From Pagrus major (lineage: Eukaryota > Chordata > Actinopteri > Spariformes > Sparidae): 64,000 nucleotides of DNA. Shown here piece by piece: positions 45,264 through 58,515 of the stretch. The translations under genes and the position numbers were made by a program. Numbering within the stretch: position 1 is the stretch's first letter; each line of letters begins with the position of its first letter. The notes below the pieces were generated by a model. It was given only the letters and a program-made list of their open reading frames with translations, was not told the DNA's origin and did no database searches. The stretch is from contig NC_133221.1 in NCBI RefSeq assembly GCF_040436345.1, positions 2,498,618-2,562,617 on the forward strand, written 5' to 3'.

Positions 45264-46018
45264 ACTGGCTCTCTGTTCATTCTGATGTGAGCATTCAGAC
45301 TCGCATCTGTTGAAATAGCTTAAACAGCTCACAGCGCCTCAGAATCATTTGACGTCATGTGAACAACTATTTGCATTTCATGAAAAGAACACGTCTATTC
45401 TGCAGGTATTTTTCCAGGAAATGATTTGTTTAATAGGAAACATGGGAAAAACAGGAGTGTTGGCTGATCCGTCAAAAAAAACCCTCAGTTGTTGTCACGA
45501 AACATGTTTGTCACGCACCTTGAAGTCCGGCCTGAGGACTTTGGTGGCTGTAGCCTCGTCAGTGCTACCGTGGGTCATCTCGACAGGAATTATGCGCACA
45601 GCTCTTGATTCAAGCTCCAGTTTATTAGCTTGCACACTCAACACAAAGTACAACCACGAAAAGGGTCCGTCTACTGATGTCAATGATATTGACTCTGACT
45701 TTGACATCTTTTATCTGTCATTTTCAGATGCCTCCAAATACTGCAACACCCATGAGCCTCAGCTGCGGTTGCCATAGTGAAGAATCCAGTTGTGAACACT
45801 CGCCTATAAAGCATTGAGACTGTGACCGTGTTAGCATGGTGACAGTAGCATTTAGCTCAAAGCACTGCTGCTTATTTACAGCCTCTCGTATGCACTCACA
45901 ATCATTTGAAAGACAACGACTCTTCATTCTGTAGCAGCATAACAATGGTACCTACGATAATCATGGGAATTAAAGGAAGACTGCAAAATATTTCTGGAGA
46001 CAAAACTTTAGTTTTTTT
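45264..46018. other. Spacer between gene C and the fourth lectin relic
   Basis: No convincing gene. The 142-codon plus-strand frame (45349-45777) has no recognisable domain, repeat-free or otherwise, and is not supported by splice or promoter signals. Confidence 0.5.
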
Positions 46019-47134
46019 TTAAAGGACGAAGCAAAAACAATCTTTCAAGTAAACGGACGCAGTAATTCCATATTGAAGCTCGTACTCTTCTGGACGGGTC
46101 TTCTTCTTCTCTGTCTCCTCCTCCTCCTTGTGGAAGACCTTTCCATCTGACTGCTTCCTCCAGCTCAGTCTGATGCCTTCACTGACGCCCTGGTCCTTCA
46201 GCCTCTGTTTGAGCTGAGATACAAAACATTCACTGTCCTTAATATCTCCAAAACGCGCTTGTTGAGTTACGCCCTGCGTTCTGTGTTAGCAGCTCCCTGC
46301 ATCCCACGTGACTGATTCAACGATCAGCTTTTTTATAATAATGATGACACGCACGCTGCACTCTTACATCGTTCTCAACGGTCAGCTAAATCACCTGGTT
46401 GTTCTGTTTTTTAACGTATGAAATTAGAAAAATTCACCTGCTTCAAGATGTCCTCCATCACAGCAGGGTCGTCCAGATCCAGAGAGGAGCTCTTCTTCAG
46501 CAGCCCCACTTTCACCACTTGCTTTGAAACAGAAACTTTAAAAAAGAAAAAGTAAACTTTTGTCATTCTTTAACATGTGGAAGAGAAAAATATGGTCGCT
46601 GTTTTATGGTACAACAAAACCTTACTTCAGCTTAGTTTAGCTTAGCATGGACCAGTGTTTTATGAATGAGGCCAGCGCACTAACAACACAAACTACCTCC
46701 TGTAGTTGATCACTGCTGCCTGATAACTTCTTCAACGATTCCATGAACATTATCAACATTATGGATGTTGAAATGTATTTTCTATTCCCAGCTCTGTATT
46801 TATGGATGTTCATTTTCTCTTCATTTGCTGCTTTTGAGCAGTTTTTCTGCTGTATGTATAAAATAAGCCTAAATTTACATTTAAAAACAGCGTGAATGAA
46901 AAGTTACCACTGTAGCAAATGAACGCTCTCTTCAGGTGACAGTTCCAGTCCTCCCATTCTCCAGCGTTGGTAAAGTTCGCCGCCACACAAATCTCCTTCC
47001 CACGTCTGTTATTAGGTTCCCTTGGTGTCTGTCTCCAGAACCGAAATGAGGAGTTACGTCCATCCGACCACTTCCAGGAGTCTCTGAAAAGGCCGATCCA
47101 GAAGTGTTTTTCTCTGGGTACCAACTCCTTTATG
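46019..47134 (-). pseudogene. Fourth two-CTLD lectin copy, 5'-truncated and diverged
   Basis: Minus-strand exons are CTLD2 (about 47134-46908), linker (46535-46438) and last exon (46213-46019), with matching phases and donors. CTLD2 reads WIGLFRDSWKWSDGRNSSFR, then an EPN motif (mannose-type by family rule) and WED. The tail keeps DDPAV and SWRKQSDGKVFHKEE but replaces the lysine run and KDEL with TRPEEYEL and about 15 further residues. Homology stops at about 47134 within CTLD2, where other repeat-like sequence begins; no CTLD1 or signal exon is seen upstream. Probably an older paralog broken by rearrangement. Confidence 0.75.
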
Positions 47135-47354
47135 GAGGACAGGCACCGCCACAATCAAAAACAAATAAATGAATAAATAAATGGCTCAGTAAATAAATTA
47201 TTATCCCATTAAATGCACCAAAAATAATATTAAAAATAAACATAGTCATTAATTACTTTATTAAATCTGACATTCGCTTTTGTATTCACACTCATTTTTT
47301 CTTCATAAATTTTTAAATGTCTTTATTTGTATTTTCAGTCTTTATTACTGTATT

Positions 47355-47670
47355 TCCACAAACTTGTTACCTCCACCGAGAGGGTTATGTTTTTAAATAA
47401 CGTGTCCGTTGGTTGGTCTGTTGGTTTGTCAGCAGGATTACACAAAAACTACAGAACTGATTTCCACCAAACTTGGATGGAGGACAGGTGTCGGCTCAGA
47501 ATAGACCCCAGTAACTTTAATTTATCTTTAAATTCATTGAATTTCTCAGCGAATAACGAATCAATCAGGAGCGTTTTGTTGGCTGGTACCTCTGAGTGAG
47601 CACAATCTGATGTGAATAAAAGGGACTGTCGGGCCTTGACGGAGGTATGCGCTCTACTGGTTTATGTCTG
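47355..47670. repeat. MITE-like fish interspersed repeat
   Basis: It begins gttacctccaccgagagggt and ends gggccttgacggaggtatgc. The ends are imperfectly complementary, and the end block recurs at 59085-59115. The 90-codon frame inside is not a gene. Confidence 0.55.
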
Positions 47671-50600
47671 TGTTTTCTTTTTACATTTCTTTATGTGTTT
47701 CTGATTTGTTACATGCATGAGGTGGCTGTGATTCAGAGCCATTCACAGCACAGCAGGGCAGGACCAGGCGGGACAGTCTCAGGATCACCGGGCTGATTTA
47801 CAGACGCCCCGACCAGGATTCTGATCTGAATCATATTTTGGAGGCCGCTAACTACTTCTAACTGCAACTTTAGCTACCATTAGCTAGTTAGCCGTGTATT
47901 CAGCGGTGTTGTTCCCTGAGGGGAGAAGAAACAGCAGCTCTCAATCCTTCATTTCTTCTATCAGGCTACTAAACGCAGCCAGTCGTCTCTGAAATGACAT
48001 TATTTCAGACTGATCATTGATATGAGCCTCACCAAAATGTGTTTATGTATCGTTGTCTGTTATTGACCTGTCAGTCCAAAGCTCCTGTACCAGAGGTGTA
48101 AACAAGCTGTTGCCGGCCTGGCTCCGCTCTGTTGGACCTGACACAGTCAGCCCGGTGTGGCAGGGATTTGCATATCCAACTCTTCCTCCTCTCAGTGCTA
48201 TGGATAAACAGATGCTAAAAAAAGCTCCACTAGTTCAGTGGAAAACTTGTTTAATTTCCAATGAAATGAAATAGAGAGAGGGGAGGGTGTGAGCTGGGCC
48301 AGAGTGCAGCAGCAGGAAAAGAGGGCAGGTAGCAGCGACTTCAATGTGCAGTGGAGCCTCAGTTGTGGGTAAATAAAGCTGCAGCTTCTCAAGACCGAGC
48401 TGAAGTCTCCCACGAGCAGCTTCATTACTGCTGGTGAAAGCGAAGGAGTCGAGCACAAACAACTTTGGCCCAGGAGGAAAACACACATCTCCTCTGTTTC
48501 CTGACTTCGGTGTGGACACAGAGCAGGAAGAAACAAACGCACAAAGATTTAGTGAGAAGCTACAAAACCACTGAGAAAAACAAAACCAACTAAAAAGGCC
48601 TTTCTCTAAGGTTTCCTGCTCAGACATGAGTTGAGTCTCGCAACACAGGCTTGTTTGAGGGGGAGATGGGGGGTGGTCACGGGTCGGCGCAGCCCGCTTG
48701 GAGGTGGGCCGGCACACTGCGGCCCTACCAGGCGTGGTTAAACTGGTAATGCAAATCGGCGCTGCATGGATCGACTCAGCAACGCCCAAAGTGACAGTGG
48801 AAAAACCCCACAGCGCCCGGAGCTCCGAGTCAGAGCACAGTCACCTGAGAGGAGCTGAACGGCTAACTGAGCTACTGCTAACTACTGTTAGCTGAGCAAC
48901 AGTTAACGCTGTCAGTCAGGAAACTGTCAGTCTCAGAGTCACTTTCTCTGTGAAATATGAGTCAGTGGATAAAGTTGTATGTTATACAGTCATCAGTGAG
49001 GCCTCGCCCCCCCGACACACTCAGCTCTGTGCCGGCTACGGTTTTTTCCAGCCTCATTTGCTTCTCATTTGTGAACAGTTATGTCATCAAATTCAGTGCA
49101 TTACTCAGTGCATTACTCTATTTAATAATTTTATGAATAATTGTTAAATTGCTTTATACTCCAGCAGAGTGTTTGGTCAGTAACCCACGTCTCTCCTCCT
49201 CCTGCTCATGCCGTAAAAGAGAAAATACATTTCCTGGTATCCCTGCCCACACTTGTCATATTGTATCACATGTTGGGGGCAAGCTGGGGAAACCGTCATT
49301 AAACCACTGGAGTCTCTGTTTAAACAAACCTAAAAATCTATTCAATATCACCACAGTAGGATTTTGGGAAAAGCATAATCTTCTGAGCTTTGAGAGTTTT
49401 AAACTATTTGCAGATTTGTGCCTCATGTACAGAACTTTAAATGGTTTGGCGCCACCTCCGTTAGTAGATTCATCATGCAAGTGTGGTGACGTGAAGAGGA
49501 GGGAGGCGAACGCTAACTGCAGAACAGACAGGAAGTGGGCTTACAGCAGCTTTGACAAATGTTTTTCCTCATCGTTAGAAATGATCAGTTTTGTTTCACA
49601 TCAAAATACAAATGTGGCCTCAACACATAACTGTATACTTTTGAATTTACAAAGGCTGGGATTGTTTGTTTCAGCACTAGTACGTCAACCTTATGCAGAG
49701 ATATCTCTATATTTCAAAATGTTTACCATCATCTTCCTTTTTCACATCCAGACCACAGATAAGCCTCTGTGAGGTGAAACAGCCCAACATGGCCTCAGAG
49801 CTACTTACATTGGCATGTGTAGGCCACCTCCAGGTACTTATAGGTGCCGACATATTTGTTTTTATGACAGGTGTGTTGCACCAAATGGAACAAAAAACAA
49901 CATGATGTTGCTTCAATCAAAGATGCACGAGGACATTTTGGACTTTATTGTGCCTACCTCCTCCTGAGGACGTCCACAGTGCCCTGCTGAGAGCACTTTG
50001 TGTTGGTGAGCTGTTGTGGAGGTCTTCCCTCACTGCAGGTCTCTCTGTCTGCACGTCCATACAGAGCTGCCTGCACACCGATCACACCGCCATCTGTTAC
50101 AGACAGTGAAAGCAAAAAATAAGACTGAAAGAGTGACAGTATTTAGTGGATATAAGAAACTATGATCTATGACAATGGACTTGTTTTTGTCATAAAATAC
50201 GAAAATTAAAAGAACATTTTTGGTACGCAGCAACTTCCTTTATCCAACCCACAGAGCTCTGATCCTACATATGATCAGGAAAATAAATGTCACTGGGAAA
50301 TATTCAACTAGGTTCCTGTAGAAAGTCTCTGTATGCCTCGACATGGATTGATTGGTTTATTTAGGTCGTCCAACACCAAATGTACTGTTGGTTGTGGTTA
50401 GAAAGCTTTAGCATTGAGTCGTATCAGCACTTAGATTTACCATGACCCTGATGACTGAGAACCTTCATCAACAGTACTTTTTATTCCACTACATTTGTCT
50501 GGCAGCTGAGTTACTTCTCAGGTTACAATATTACATCCCCTTCCTGTCCAGTAAAAACCATGCATCTACAGATGTTCTGATTTTGTATGTTTGTGATAAA

Positions 50601-52325
50601 CTGAGGGTTGAAGTGATCCTTGATGAGTCCAGAAAATTCTCCTCTTATGGAGCTAAAAACCTCTTTAAAAACCCTCTAGATGAGCTGGAATCACCATCAC
50701 AAACTGAAAACAGGCTGCTTTTCTGACTTTTTCAGAAATATGTGGTTCTCAAAGGACAGGTTTATAAACTGTTACGTGTGTGTGGGTGGATTATTAATTT
50801 GCACTGCGCTGCCTTAGGCCCTCATTCATACAGAATCATTGTGTTTATGAAATTAACTTATTTAGAGAAAATACTTCAGTCAGAGTTGTGAATAAAAGCT
50901 TGTGATGTCAAAATTTGCATTTTAAATTACAACTTGGGCTATTTAAGACTATATGCTGTTTACAGCTAACAGGGGCAGTTACAGGTCATCTGCAGACTTA
51001 TGTTGAGTTAGAAAAATTAAGGTGAGATAAACAGATAAATAATTCAGTGTGTTCGGACTCGTATAGATCAATGACAGAAGCACTTGCAGAGCTTCTGACA
51101 GCTTGGGGGTAAAACAAAAATCAGGTTATAGCCTTTCAAAAGAGCCCAAAACCATGTCTGTACTCCAAATGGTTCAACAACAGCTTTGAATTAACTTTGG
51201 GCTAGACGGGGACCGACGTTTTAAGATAATACTACATCCATGTCCAGGAATGGTAACAGCTGAAGTGGATTTTAATGATAATACTGTAAACAGTACGTTT
51301 TGGATGCAGTACTTTTACTTGTAGTTGAAAATACTCACAGTGTGGTATTCATACTTTCACTTAAAGCCCCCTCCAGTCAGTTTTTATTCCTGTCTAAAGG
51401 TCGACGTTCTTCCTCAAACAGAGAATACGTGGTTAGCAGTCATAAATAGTTATCACCATCATAACCAGACTGCCCTTATAGCTACGTCAACATCACTAGC
51501 ATGGATTAGCAACAGCATCGATATTGGCATGGACAAGCAGCATGAGTATTAGCAGGGATAGTGCTCGCTGTCACTCAAACTGAAGTTCTTCTTGTGTATT
51601 GAGGAGCTGCAGAGTTTATTCATGGTCAAACTGTAACCTGTACTGTACATTTACTGCCACTAGACAACTTATCTGCTGAATATATTATTCCATATTAGCA
51701 ACAGCTTAAATTTAGTGACTGAGCACAAAATTATGTGATTTGTCTGAAAATATTTGCCTCATCAACACTGCCAAGAAAGGACTCAGAAATATCATAAAAA
51801 TATCAAAATACAATGGAGGGGGGCTGTAAGTTAAAAATACTTTTTACATCTCTGCTGTGAGTTTTGTCTGTCAAAGTGTGTCTGATAGTTTCACCTCTCT
51901 GACAGTAAGTGTGACAGTCTGGTCACCAAATACAAGTCTTCCACAAACACACACACACACAAACAACATTACAGAAACACGTTATGCTTAAAGATTATTT
52001 TTATTTCAGTGTATTTTTGTTTTTTGTATTGATTACGATTGAGATTAAAGATAGTGAATATATGACAGTAAATGAGAAAAATCACAAGAAAAATCATTTT
52101 GTCCCGCTCACTTGAGAGCAAGTTTTTAAATCATAGTTTAGTGAGGCAATTTCCTATGCTGCCATTTACTGATCTGGTGGTATTTTGATTTGAAACATTA
52201 AATGAAAAGTGAATCATCAGAGAAAGTTTGCTACTATTTAAGTGTAACATCAAAGAAAAGTAACGTCGTCGTGGTGGAAGTGGCATCATCTCGGTACACA
52301 TGAGGGCAGATGGAGGATGGAGGCA
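47671..52325. other. Gene-poor spacer
   Basis: I see no gene with intact exons here. A fragment at about 49390-49475 reads FKLFADLCLMYRTLNGLAPP on the plus strand, which resembles the region after the reverse transcriptase in fish LINEs. Other open frames (48235-48789 minus, 50442-50726 plus) lack recognisable domains. Confidence 0.5.
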
Positions 52326-54553
52326 TCAACGTCTCCTCACACAAACAGAAGGCAACCTGGAGCGACAATTTAAATCATTCCAATAGCGCCCTGTAAAAGG
52401 AAAAGAGTCGCTGAGTACAAGAGCACAAACGTATTTGCAGTTAATGACTTGTCGAACTGATCAGAGTGCATTTAAATATAATGCTTGTTCTGCAGAAAAA
52501 TTAAGAATACATGAAAACACAATTTTCATCCATGTTTCTTCTCAATAAAAAATACCATTAAGAAGTTTAGAAATAATATTCGTACCTCCGAAGTTGATGT
52601 TGGTACAGTCTTCTCTTCCCCATCTGTTGTTGGGCTCCGTGCGAGCCCAGCGACGGAAGACGACCCTCGACCCATCAGTCCACATCCACCTTCGCTCCTG
52701 GAAGAGAAAGCTGATTGCTGAACAGCTGCATTGATTGCAGGTTACAGATTTGTCTGTAGTCTACAAGTGTAAAAAGGACTCACCTGAATTGCATCAGTCA
52801 GCCCAATCCAGGCCCACACATAAGAGCGACAGGCTCTTTTAATCATTCTCCTAACTACTAAGTTTTCCCAGTAGCTGTGGATTGAGGCCAGGTTCCCACC
52901 AAGACGAATGCAGTTGCGCTGATGGAGGAGACGGTGGAAGAAAACAGAGACACAAAATCAATATGGAACATGTGAGAGCATGTACGCAGAGAAGAATAAC
53001 AGAGGAGAGAAATACAAACAGGTTCTGAAAAGCTAAAACGTGATCATCGACTACCTGAAGGCCAATAAAGAGCGATTAACTACACACCTCTGCATCAGCC
53101 ATCGTCAGTCTTCTGGTTTGAACGATGAAACAGCGCGAGCCAATCCGAGTCCAACGACGAGGACAGGCTGCAACACAGTTTTCATGTTAGACAGACTAAT
53201 ATAACAGGATGAGGCTCTAATCTGAGTCAGAAGTGTTACATCATATTCACTGGGGTTGACAAGACACTACAGGTGAATACGAAAATAATTTAACTGATAG
53301 ACATCACCATGAAACTTCCACAGTTGATTACTAACATTAACGTTGAAATATGTCAGAATTTTTGTTTTAAACCATTCAAATATTAACTAAAGTTATTAAC
53401 AGAAAGTGAAATAATGTTGACGGTTGTCTGGCTAGCTTCACGGCTAACTTAGCTAACACGGTAACAGTAGCTACAATCATGCATGTAACAGAATACAGTT
53501 AGCAGCAGTTAGCAGTAACTCTGGTTATATGCTGCCTGTATTTGTTTTGAGTATAAATTAAACAGGTGAACAATTCTTACATATTGCACCTTTAAGTCAA
53601 TTATTTCAGAGTTTTCAGAAATTGTAGACTTAAATATGCAAATAATAAAACTATTGTACAACTTCAGACATAAATAATGACACTTTGGGTAAATGGGTGG
53701 AATTATTTAAACTAATAAATATCACCATAAAACTTATTTTTTTGTATTATAAGTTTTCTGAAATTATATAGCCAATGAGGAACTATCTATTAAACATGTG
53801 ATAATTTGTATTTAAATGTGTAGAACAGAAATCTGGACTAAAATAGAAACATAAATGTGTATTTTAGTTGTTTTCTTGAGTCTGAAAGAAGACATGTTAT
53901 GGATTAATGCATGAATATATGATGGCTTCTCCTGTAGTGTCTCTCCTTTAAAAGAAATAAACTTTAACACCCTCCCACAACATCAGAATAACTAATAAAG
54001 ATGCTGTAATCACTTGGGCTGACGTGAAATAATTTGTGTCAGAGGTTCATATAAACAGTCTGATGACATTGAGTAATTTTATCGCTCCATCACAGAGTGA
54101 CAACAGCATTTTGTGCATTGATCAGAGTAGGTGGTGGTGTGTTGGTGAACTGCTCTGTGTAATGACTCGGGCAAACAAGATGATGTAATGTGTTCTGGAT
54201 GAACTTCTGCCACTGGACACAGTTGAAGGTTGCAGCTACCTACCTTTAGCAGTAGACACCTGTGAACATGAACAAGACATTCATTAAATCAGCTTGGAAG
54301 GTAGTTGTTGTAGTTAAATTAAGCAGTAGAGGTAGACGAAGAAGACTGATTATTATTGTGAAGAAGGGACATAAAGTGAGAATTTCATACTGCTGAGGAT
54401 GAAATAATAATGTCAGAGAAGTAGAAAGGGTTTAATGTAGGTCTTATGAATAAAACAAATGATTTAAAAACTCTTGCAAGATGCATCATCACTTACGTTC
54501 AACAGTCCAACGGTCAAACAGAGGAGCACAATGAGAGGAAGAGCTGATGCCAT
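52326..54553 (-). CDS. Secreted single-CTLD lectin (ladderlectin-like), complete
   Basis: Minus-strand coding exons are 54553-54497, 54259-54244, 53167-53088, 52918-52784, 52697-52586 and 52390-52326, giving 154 residues. Exon 1 is a signal peptide (MASALPLIVLLCLTVGLLN). A 16-nt micro-exon follows. The CTLD begins ACPRRWTRIGSRCF, continues through NCIRLGGNLASIHS and WAWIGLTDAIQ, then WTDGS, an EPN motif, and closes with YWNDLNC and SVCV before TGA. Four introns fall where they do in the plus-strand gene at 62494. Length and layout match teleost ladderlectin/type II antifreeze-like lectins. EPN with WND predicts Ca-dependent mannose-type binding; antifreeze function is not implied. Expected to be an extracellular innate-immunity lectin. 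Confidence 0.88.
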
Positions 54554-54749
54554 CTCTAGAAAGACATATTAAAGAAGTTATGTTGTTCAGAAATCAACTG
54601 ACAATCAGAACTACAGTAACTTATAGGTACTGGTTATATATACTTCAGTTTGTGAAAGTACACTATAAAGTACACACTCATTAAACTACAGGTTCTACTT
54701 TATACTGCAGGTATACTTGTTTTCTTGAAATGAACTCTATCAACATAGG

Positions 54750-55068
54750 TTAAAGGAGCATTCTGTAGTTTTGGTGAAGAATTTTAAATCAGAAGAGAAA
54801 GATCTTCATTGGCTGATTTTTTTTTCTGCCTAAACAAACAAGGACAACACAATTTATACTGTTTTACTTTGTTTATAGGTGGCGGACCCTGCCACCTTTC
54901 TAGCTTCAAACAGTGTTCTGGGACCTTATTTTCCTCTGAGAACAGCTTGTTTATTCACTGATGGAAAAGAAATCAATATTTCTGAGATTGTATTATTACT
55001 TCATTAATATTGTACATTTTACAATTGAGTTTGAATTTCTTCTCCAAAACAACATAGTGCCCCTTTAA
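54750..55068. mobile_element. piggyBac-type MITE (5' intron of ladderlectin-like gene)
   Basis: TTAA at 54750-54753 and 55065-55068, with the same terminal sequences and interior as 1062-1429 but more diverged. It sits in the first intron of the minus-strand lectin gene. Confidence 0.8.
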
Positions 55069-55565
55069 TATTTGTATATAGTATTTTGTACTTTAAAGTA
55101 CCACAGGGTGTTTATTTAGGTATAATTTTACATTCTTATATATAAAAATAAATGGATACAGTGAAACACACAAAAAAATTGATTAAGTTAATTCTTGAGC
55201 AAATATTAAGTAATATGTATGATCCAAATATTCTTAAACTCTTCTATACACTTGTCAGTATAAACCGTGTATACTTATGTATAGTTTTGTTACGTTTATC
55301 TCTGATAAGTGCATGAAAAATAAACTGAAAATATAAATAGCACACTCAAATAAACTTCTTTTTTGGAAGGGAAGGTAGAACTGTAAACAACTACACCCTA
55401 AAAAGAGATGGCCTCATTAAGTGGACACAATGCAATCAGCTGATATATTTTGTTTTTCTACGATTAACTGTAAATCAGCACTGGGTAATTGCAGTAATCA
55501 ATAGTAGAAGCAGAGTCTTTTCTGTGAAGCTGGTGCTGTGATGAAAGACAAAGTTAAAACCTTAC

Positions 55566-55613
55566 CGTGTTATGATGATCCGATGAAGTTGCTCGTGCAG
55601 TAGCAGGTTGAAG
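55566..55613 (-). other. Noncoding first exon of the minus-strand lectin gene
   Basis: About 25 bp downstream of the TATA box a short leader ends ATCATAACACG at donor GTAAGG (55565-55560). It would splice to an acceptor just before the ATG at 54553 (TTTCTAG). The transcription start is estimated from TATA spacing. Confidence 0.55.
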
Positions 55614-55637
55614 GATGTCTTGGCAAAGGGAACACGG

Positions 55638-55648
55638 CCTTTATATAG
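55638..55648 (-). promoter_or_regulatory. TATA box of the minus-strand lectin gene
   Basis: Reverse complement CTATATAAAGG, placed properly for a start near 55613 and a spliced leader. It is the best core-promoter match near this gene. Confidence 0.6.
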
Positions 55649-55699
55649 TTTTTCTGGGTGCTTGTTTCCTCATCTTGCTCGTCATCCACTGACCACGAG

Positions 55700-56620
55700 A
55701 CTGTCTATTGTATTAGTGAATATTGTTTTACATATTGCCACAGCCTTGAGTAAATTTTGAACTGTTCCTTAAACAATTTTAAACAAACATTCTGGTTACT
55801 TGAGACATCAGCTCCAAACGATACGCCGTCAAAACAATAGTGTTAACTGTCACAGTACACCTTCTACAGTTACACATAGTGGCGGTTCATATGAAATTTG
55901 ATTCTAGTATCAATATATTTGCGGAGAAAATAAATAAAGTTTCCTCCCAAAGGACAACCTGTCGCCTCTTTCTGGTAATGTGATCTTCACAAACTAATAC
56001 TAGAATTACTGCCTTGCGTTTGTTTGCCTCCACGCAACAGGAAGTAGCAGTATTGACCTGTGTGATTCCAGAGAATGACTTCCAGTCAGACACATGCCGG
56101 CTACACTTGGAGGCCATTTTTACAGAGGACTGATAGAGAGCTTCACCACATGGTGCAACAACAATCACCTAAAAATCAATATCAGCAAAACCAATGAGCT
56201 TGTGCTGGAATGCTGCCGTATGTCTGTTAGTATGTAAGTTCATTAGGAGAAAAAAAAACAGTCATAATCCTTGTATGTGATCACGTTTTCATCGATAAAT
56301 CTGACTGATAAAACATGAAGAAGCTACAAATTCTAAAATATGGATGCTTCACACATCTTCAACCGGACAGCACAGAAGATTTCTACAATTAGCACAATTT
56401 CAAGGTTAATGTCACTGATTCAGCACCTGACCGAATGTGAAACACAATCACCCCTTCTTTTCCTGAGTTATGGCACTGAATATGGATAGGGACTGGAAAT
56501 ACTCAAGTGAAGTACCTGGAAATTGTACTTAAGAACAGTACTTGAGTAAACTGTACTTAGGTTCATTTCATCACTGGTTATTTTACATTTTGACACAAAG
56601 AGTTATATCTTTAATGCAAA
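55700..56620. other. Intergenic sequence with LINE fragment
   Basis: At about 56150-56215 the plus strand reads WCNNNHLKINISKTNELVLE, a block found just after the catalytic motif of fish LINE reverse transcriptases. The 93-codon minus ORF over it is a shadow. At 56490-56580 lies a tactcaagtgaagtacctgg-type repeat also seen at 5100-5135. Confidence 0.6.
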
Positions 56621-56712
56621 TGAATATCGGTCCCAAATATCAGTTTTCAGTCTTCTTGATTTCCAATAATACGTATCGGCCCCGAAAAAGTCGTATCAGT
56701 CGACCACTAGAA
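56620..56712. mobile_element. Decayed hAT end
   Basis: The segment ends gtatcagtcgaccactaga, a degraded form of the terminal sequence of the element at 43402-44588, with an internal atatcggtcccaaatatcag. Only about 90 bp are recognisable. Confidence 0.5.
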
Positions 56713-57905
56713 TGAATAATGGCCAGAATAGTGTTTTAGCAGATTATTATGACGACACAGTGAAGTTGACCTTTTAGATATAAAATGCCACCACTTCATT
56801 TTATTCTAAGAGACATGTGTGGGAAATTTTGTAAAAATTTGCATTTGAAGTCTTGTGTTATTGCCAGAAACCTGTTTTGTGACGTCACAAAGACATTTGA
56901 CCACCAAAGTCAAATCAGTCCATCCTTGGGTCCAAGTGGACGTTTCTGCCAACTGTGGGGAAATTCCCTCGAGGTGTTCCTAAGATGTTGGGTTCACAAC
57001 ATCGGGACATACGTATATATGGAAAACCTGAAAACAAAACGCCTCCAGCCAGAGCGATCACCAGCGCAGGCATAAAACTACTTTCAAATGTCATTCTTCT
57101 GGCTTGTCATCATTGAATCTGCTGTCGTTATGCAGAATCATCCAAACATGCATCTACGGAATAAAAAAATAAATATAAAATATTTACTTTTAAGAAGCTG
57201 GAATCAGAAAACGTTGATGTTTTTTATACAGTGAACATTGTAACTCAATAAGACATTTTCAGCACTGTGTGTTACACTGCCAAGTTTGAGCCCGTAATCT
57301 AGCTGACTGAACCTTAACTGTCATCATTGCAGTCGATCACATGCTTCTGCAAACACATCATATGAACGAGAGCATGAAAAAGTCAACTATAGTCAAACAA
57401 AACAGGAGCTAGATCTGCTCATGCAGGACTACTGGCTGTTGACACACCCACTATACCAGAGAAAATGTACCTGAAAACAAATCTAAAACAAACACGTGTC
57501 TTCTGTCGTGGATTCGTTCCAAGCAGTCAAAGCTGTTGGCATACTGTCCTCCATTATCTCTTAAAGCCATATTTAATCTGCAGTTCAGTCGTGGTATCTG
57601 AAACGAGTCAAATGCCTACATGTGTGCCGTATTTCCAGTAACTGCCAACAATATACGCCTGTTTCAAATATGGAATATTTATTTATAAATATAATATATT
57701 ATTTATTTATTTATTTTTATTCTTAGGGAATATATATTGTCGAGAGGAGTTTGGGTCACTTTTTCTTCTTGTGTTTGTGTGTAGGCATGTGCAGATGGCA
57801 TGTATATAAATAAATATATGTGAAGGTAATGAATACTTCATACGATGTATATACAGTAGGTATGTGCACCACCATACTAACCTGTTATTTTTCTCATTTC
57901 CTGTC
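56713..57905. other. Gene-poor spacer
   Basis: No gene recognised. The plus ORF at 56785-57075 has no supporting domain or splice context. Confidence 0.5.
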
Positions 57906-58510
57906 TGTTACGGACCCTCTAACCTAAAGGCTCGCAGAGAGGGTGCAACATATCTAAAAGGACGCTCAGACACCAAACGAACAGTTGAACAAAAGTTTAT
58001 TTTAAATCATTCACTGAAGCTCAAGCAAAGTACCTACCAAAAGAGGATGGAGATCCCAGCTGAAATCAACAAAAGAAGGGGAAATCACTGAGCCAGCCAC
58101 GCAGTGGGCCGTCGCACCCAGCTATCCCCTCTAAACTATCAAAAAGGGAAAGGATAAAGTAATCTAACCCTAAATGAACCAAAGAAAACCAAAAGCTGGA
58201 CTACCGGTGATCTCCAACCCAAACTAAAAACAAACTAACAAAACAAAACCCCAGCACTGAAAAAACCTGCGGGGAAAAAGACAACAAAGAGAAGAAGGGA
58301 AGAATATCCCCCTTCTGATGTGAGCCGGGCAGCAGCTCCAGAGAGAGTGAGCTTTCCACTCAGTCCTCCTCAAATGCTGTCATCAGGTGATTGCAACACA
58401 CCTGGGCAGGTGTGTCTTCCTGGAAGATAAACACAGACAAAGGAAGGGAGGGCGCCAGAGAGCAACAGAGGGAGAGAGAGACAGAGAGAACAACCAGCCC
58501 ACAAGTAACA
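57906..58510. mobile_element. Solo LTR of an LTR retrotransposon
   Basis: A 605-bp segment starts TGTTACGG and ends AAGTAACA (short inverted TGTTAC/GTAACA). It is flanked by a perfect 5-bp duplication CTGTC at 57901-57905 and 58511-58515. There is no internal coding region, as left by recombination between two LTRs. The retroelement family cannot be told from the LTR alone. Confidence 0.85.
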
Positions 58511-58515
58511 CTGTC

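Noticed and set aside
45349-45777. 142-codon plus frame between gene C and the fourth relic
   Set aside because: No domain, signal peptide or splice support that I can see; best left as chance ORF or unrecognised repeat.
48235-48789. 184-codon minus frame
   Set aside because: No recognisable domain and overlapping frames of similar length on the same strand; no promoter or splice context.
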